A DNA stretch of 64,000 nt from Vicia villosa (lineage: Eukaryota; Streptophyta; Magnoliopsida; Fabales; Fabaceae): NCBI RefSeq assembly GCF_029867415.1, contig NC_081185.1, positions 27,515,293 through 27,579,292 on the forward strand, in the 5' to 3' direction. Below, in pieces: positions 61,757-64,000 of the stretch; the first letter of the stretch is position 1, and each line of letters begins with the position of its first letter. The notes below the pieces were generated by a model, which saw nothing but the letters and a program-made list of their open reading frames with translations, made no database searches and was not told the origin of the DNA. A program made the position numbers and the translations under genes.

Positions 61757-63440
61757 TTTGTCATTTTTGTGACTTAAGTTTTAGTGAACCTATTGATACA
61801 TAGTTTACATATTGTCACATTACATTTTAATTAAAAAAACTTAAGGTATATAATAATGTGCTGATTAATAATGAAATGGAAATTGACAATAATGTGTTAG
61901 TGTGACTTTGGGCCACAAATTATTGGGCTTGGGGAATTTTATTAAGTTTTACCCTCTTATTACTAATAATGCATATGTTACAATGAATGGGCTGTAGCGC
62001 CACTGATTTTTACACCTCCCTGACTTCAGCCCAATGCACTTTACATTTTGGTTTCAGTTCAATATAAAAATGCTTTCACACCTCCAGCTTAGGCAGAATT
62101 ATATTTTGTTTAAAATTGTTTCTTCTATTTTTGCTTGGTAAATCATCTTTCTATTAGATAAAAAATGCAAAAAAATAGTTTTTAAATACAATAATGTCTT
62201 AGGATATTTTTTATAATTTTTTGTGGATTTTTTACAATTTGATTTGATATTTTTTATGAGGCTTTTCCTTAAACATTTCCATAACTTCTTTGTTTTGGTA
62301 CCTTTTGTGAATTGCTTTGATTAGAGGACTTAAGTAATGAACTTTACTACCATTTTTTGTATGTTTTCAGTGGACACATGTATGATAACATGTACAAAAA
62401 TAAAAGTCTTAATTTGGATTTTTGATTAGGTTTTGGTTTGAATCTTTGAGGACTATTTGCTTGTGTTTGTAAGTGCTACTTGTTTGCATATTGCCCATAA
62501 TTGGAAGTGTATTTGTGCAATGGTTTGGGATCTTATTGTGTATATAATTAGGAATATTTAGAGGTCTTACGACCTATAATTTGATACTTTTAAATCACCT
62601 TTTGTTGCCTTGTTTGAAGCTTTTCTTTCAACATGTAAATAATTGCTTTTTGGTTGATACTTATAACATAACTTGTCATATTGACTTGTAATTTTGTGAG
62701 AAGATTTTGACATTATTCCTTGAGTTCTTAGACACCTTTTTAGAGGTAATTACCTTCTGACCTTGACTAGTTGTTTCCATGACAAGTATGCCTCTAATTT
62801 CATTAACATTTTAGCACTAGTCTAGCATATTTTCACATGTTATTGTAAGATGATGGTGTTGGTTTAAATTTGTTGATTAACATGGATTGACATGAGGTCC
62901 TTGACCTATAACTTGATGTTTAATGGCTGCCTATAGTTGGTTCTCTTTTAGGTTCCATATTTTTCAAAATTTCATCTCTTTTCAAACTAACCTAATTTGG
63001 TTTCCTTTTGAAGTATGCTCATGGTTTGTACATAGAACTTGTTGCTACTTGCTCTAATTGTTTGAATCTTCTTTATGTGATATAAGAGGATGAAATGAGA
63101 TGTTATGCTACTGACCTATGATTTATATTCATGCATTAGTATGCTTTGGTTGTCACCTAGGTGTCATATGTGCAATACTTGAACAATTGTTGCTTCTTTG
63201 ACAACTTCTTGTGGATATTTTTGTGTGATGCTATAATGCTTCGGTGTTTGGTTTAGGACACACAATTACTTTGTTTTCTACAGACCTAGATCCTTCTTCC
63301 TCCCTATCCATGCTTTACTAATTCTTTCATACATTGATTGTTGTTAGATTGAGTGGTGAAGAATGTTTGTTCTCCTTCCACTTTTTGTGGATTGTATTCT
63401 TTGGGTTTCATTGGTGTGGTCTCTCTTCTTTAAGAGTAGA
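61757..63440. other. LTR-like remnant, no gene
   Basis: GGGCCACAAATTATTGGGCT, TTCAGCCCAATGCAC and TAGATAAAAAATGCAAAA near 61905-62170 resemble the segment at 51010-51330 of the solo LTR 48785-51718. No coding region or clear boundary was found. Confidence 0.4.
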
Positions 63441-63444
63441 AATT

Positions 63445-63690
63445 CCTCAAAACTTAGGTGATTGAGAGGAGTTTTATCCCTTTGTTTGTTCCTCAACACT
63501 TAGGTGACTGAGAGGAGTTTTATCTCTTTGTTTGTTCCTCAACACTTAGGCGATTGAGAGGAGTTTTATCTCTTTGTTTGTTCCTCAACACTTAAGTGAT
63601 TGAGAGAAGTTTTATCTCTTTACTTGTTCCTTAACACTTAGGTGTTTGAGAGGAGTTTTATCTCTACGCTTGTTCCTCAACACTTAGAGT
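63445..63690. repeat. 46-bp tandem repeat, five copies
   Basis: Copies begin at 63445, 63491, 63537, 63583 and 63629, with a partial sixth at 63675. The unit contains CCTCAACACTTAGGTGATTG and GAGGAGTTTTATCTCTTTG. The exact 46-base spacing is constant in all copies. Confidence 0.9.
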
Positions 63691-64000
63691 GTGTTTGGAT
63701 GAAGAATTTTAATGAGATAATGTAATGTTTTGAGGGAATTTAAAATGATTTGCACAAAATTTATTGTTTGAGTACAAAAATAAAGTATTGTTAAAATGAT
63801 GGAAATTTCTAGAGTATTTTATCTAAGTTAAATTTAATCATTTTGAAATGACACCGAAAACCAAAGAATTTAAAAATTCATCTCATACTCCATATAATAT
63901 ATTTTTTACTATTATTTATTCAAAATTTGCAAATTGGTCCTCATATTTTACAAAATTACAAAATTGACTTCAAAAATTTAACAATGAATTATCTTAATAC
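63691..64000. other. possible MITE start, cut by window end
   Basis: GTGTGTTTGGATGAAGAATT at 63691 is a common start of small plant repeats. The other end is outside the window. Confidence 0.3.

Overview
The window looks like repeat-dense intergenic DNA from a legume, most likely tribe Fabeae (Pisum, Vicia, Lathyrus or Lens). That placement is an inference: Ogre-type Ty3/gypsy elements and their multi-kilobase LTRs, which begin TGTCATACCCCAAAATTT, dominate the sequence. I see no complete, plausibly functional host gene. The genic remnants are two truncated cytosolic-type HSP70 copies, a broken DUF538 gene and a broken gene for a plant transposon-associated domain. The other coding traces belong to mobile elements and nearly all carry stops, frameshifts or truncations.

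Layout. Positions 1-7382 hold a 3'-truncated Ogre element on the plus strand: extra ORF1, gag, protease, an intron that joins the frames correctly, then reverse transcriptase, RNase H and a second RNase H. It ends abruptly inside the second RNase H and abuts a minus-strand HSP70 remnant (7382-9027). Positions 9253-10650 are a TIR element with subterminal palindromes, followed by a small MITE. A minus-strand LINE 3' end lies at 11085-12455, then degenerate repeats. From 15545 to 22200 there are a plant-transposon-domain pseudogene, a hAT MITE (8-bp TSD), a MULE-type MITE (10-bp TSD), an HSP70 5' piece cut by a TIR element, and a MULE transposase tail whose intron received a foldback element with a 9-bp TSD. 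Positions 22200-25578 are mostly non-coding, with a CACTA-like end, a CA/TA microsatellite and half of a second hAT MITE.

Positions 25579-40057 are a minus-strand, Ogre-related, gag-only element: 3' LTR, PPT, internal region, gag, PBS and a truncated 5' LTR. A solo LTR flanked by ACTCC is nested in it. From 40058 on there is a truncated LTR, an Athila-like LTR piece, a solo LTR (43832-47113, TSD AACCG) inserted beside a Ty1/copia RT relic, the DUF538 pseudogene, a solo LTR (48785-51718, TSD GTTAC), an Athila-like LTR/PBS/gag-pro relic, and a 5.8-kb minus-strand solo LTR (55968-61751, TSD ATTAC). LTR-like DNA and a 46-bp tandem repeat close the window.

The story is repeated insertion followed by LTR-LTR recombination: four apparent solo LTRs have perfect 5-bp TSDs. 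The most unusual features are the frame-consistent Ogre intron, a conserved acceptor-like site just upstream of both gag genes, PBS-like TGGCGACTC sequence inside the LTRs, tRNA-like modules inside LTRs, and short-motif arrays inside LTRs. No cellular pathway, defence system or operon is encoded. Family assignments rest on reading motifs by eye; no database search was possible.
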